From: an uncultured Eubacterium sp.
GTDB lineage: Bacteria; Bacillota; Clostridia; Lachnospirales; Lachnospiraceae
Direction: 5' to 3'
Length of the DNA stretch: 14,674 nt
NCBI GenBank assembly: GCA_910579075.1
Contig: CAJTSV010000049.1
Coordinates: forward strand, 10,211-24,884
The notes beneath the pieces are model-generated. The model worked only from the letters and a program-made list of their open reading frames with translations. It ran no database searches and was not told the DNA's origin. This document shows, piece after piece, positions 13,858 through 14,674 of this stretch. A program made the translations under genes and the position numbers. Within the stretch, counting starts at the first letter, position 1; each line of letters opens with the position of its first letter.

Positions 13858-14674
13858 TTATCTTCTGCCTGTTTTTTTCTTGCCCTTTCCATGTCCTGAT
13901 TTTATCTGGCGTCCTGATCCATTTTTATGGTTTCCGGTTTTTTTTCCTGCAGCATGCTTTCCATTTGCCTGTTTTCGTTTTGCGGCATGCTTCTGTCTGT
14001 TTCCGTTTTTGAGCGACGTGTCCTTTTTCCCGTGCCTTAGTCCGGTCTCATTTGGATTTTTCCGCGGCTTAATCAGGCATTTCGGGCCGTTTCCGATTAA
14101 ATCCGTGCGTCCTGCCATCACAAGTGCTTCATAAACCAGGTCATAATTTTTCGGATTGCGGTACTGGATTAGCGCGCGCTGCATGGCTTTTTCATGCGGA
14201 TTCGAAGCCACATATACAGGCTGCATGGTACGCGGGTCAAGTCCCGTGTAATACATGCAGGCAGAAATCGTGGACGGCGTCGGGTAAAAATCCTGCACCT
14301 GCTGTGGCACATAGCCCATGTCACGCAGATATTCTGCCAGTTCAATGGCTTCCTTTAAGGCTGAGCCCGGATGGGAAGACATCAGGTATGGCACGAGGTA
14401 CTGTTCCTTTCCCAGCTTTTCGTTCATTTTCTGATATGCCCGCACAAATTTCTCATATACTTCTACCGAAGGCTTGCCCAGTTTGTTTAATACCGTATTG
14501 GATATGTGCTCCGGCGCGATTTTCAGCTGGCCGCTGACATGGTGTTCACAGAGCTCGCGCAGAAACTGCTGGTTTTTATCATAAATCAGGTAATCATATC
14601 GGATGCCCGAACGGATAAATACTTTTTTCACGCCTTCCAGGCTCCGCAGCCGGCGCAGCAGCTCCATGTAATCC
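13858..14674 (-). CDS. YgiQ-family radical SAM protein, C-terminal part (5' end outside window)
   Basis: The frame runs off the right edge; the in-frame ATG at 14667 is internal and preceded by open codons (Asp-Tyr). The visible part includes the end of the radical SAM core (KKVFIRSGIRYDYL, SGQLKIAPEHIS, QYLVPYLMSSHPG). It also includes the C-terminal region typical of YgiQ/DUF3362: VPQQVQDFYPTPSTISACMY, then TGLDPRTMQPVYV, RALIQYRNPKNYDLV and RTDLIGNGPKCLI. The CxxxCxxC cluster motif would be in the missing part. The reaction catalysed by this family is not established. The last ~68 residues (13858-14064) are a low-complexity tail rich in Lys, Gly, His and Asn, possibly nucleic-acid binding. 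It is the first gene of the minus-strand run seen here, followed by the RluA-family gene. Confidence 0.93.
   Translation of the reverse strand, partial: DYMELLRRLRSLEGVKKVFIRSGIRYDYLIYDKNQQFLRELCEHHVSGQLKIAPEHISNTVLNKLGKPSVEVYEKFVRAYQKMNEKLGKEQYLVPYLMSSHPGSALKEAIELAEYLRDMGYVPQQVQDFYPTPSTISACMYYTGLDPRTMQPVYVASNPHEKAMQRALIQYRNPKNYDLVYEALVMAGRTDLIGNGPKCLIKPRKNPNETGLRHGKKDTSLKNGNRQKHAAKRKQANGKHAAGKKTGNHKNGSGRQIKSGHGKGKKKTGRR

Overview
The window looks like chromosome from a Clostridia member, most likely Lachnospiraceae. The reasons are strong GGAG-type ribosome binding sites, consensus sigma-A promoters, a short HisZ-dependent HisG, a HisIE with an extra TIM-barrel domain, RecU, a YgiQ-type radical SAM protein and an AP2-domain protein of the kind seen in gut Firmicutes. 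Placement below family level is not possible from this sequence.

Layout. At the left edge is the 3' end of a citrate synthase gene (+), followed by a terminator. A sigma-A-like promoter then drives a two-gene unit: a stand-alone CheY-type receiver and a protein with four 29-residue-spaced MshEN-like repeats ahead of a CheX/CheC-like domain. A long near-perfect hairpin (1897-2002) separates this unit from the convergent threonine synthase gene thrC (-).

The region 3508-3860 lies between thrC and a divergent AP2-domain gene. It is the most unusual intergenic stretch in the window. A perfect TTGACA-17-TATAAT promoter (+) and the thrC promoter (-) share their -35 bases. The + promoter precedes a predicted leader of about 230 nt with three strong consecutive hairpins, flanked by a 17-nt direct repeat, and then the AP2-HNH-like-AP2 gene.

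From 4736 to the right edge every gene is on the - strand. In transcription order from the right these are: ygiQ (partial), a RluA-family pseudouridine synthase, recU, hisZ-hisG-hisD-hisIE (from a consensus promoter with a leader of about 214 nt), a small one-TM protein, a Uma2-family protein, and leuC-leuD behind a LysR-type T-N11-A dyad.

Functionally the window joins amino-acid biosynthesis (threonine, leucine, histidine), central carbon metabolism (citrate synthase), DNA/RNA maintenance (RecU, RluA family) and a small signalling module. hisZ and hisG work together as the first enzyme of histidine synthesis, and HisIE and HisD supply steps 2, 3 and the last two. No hisA, hisF, hisH, hisB or hisC is visible. 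The HisF-like domain fused to HisIE lacks both catalytic aspartates and cannot simply replace HisF. No tRNA, rRNA, CRISPR array, transposase or T-box was seen.
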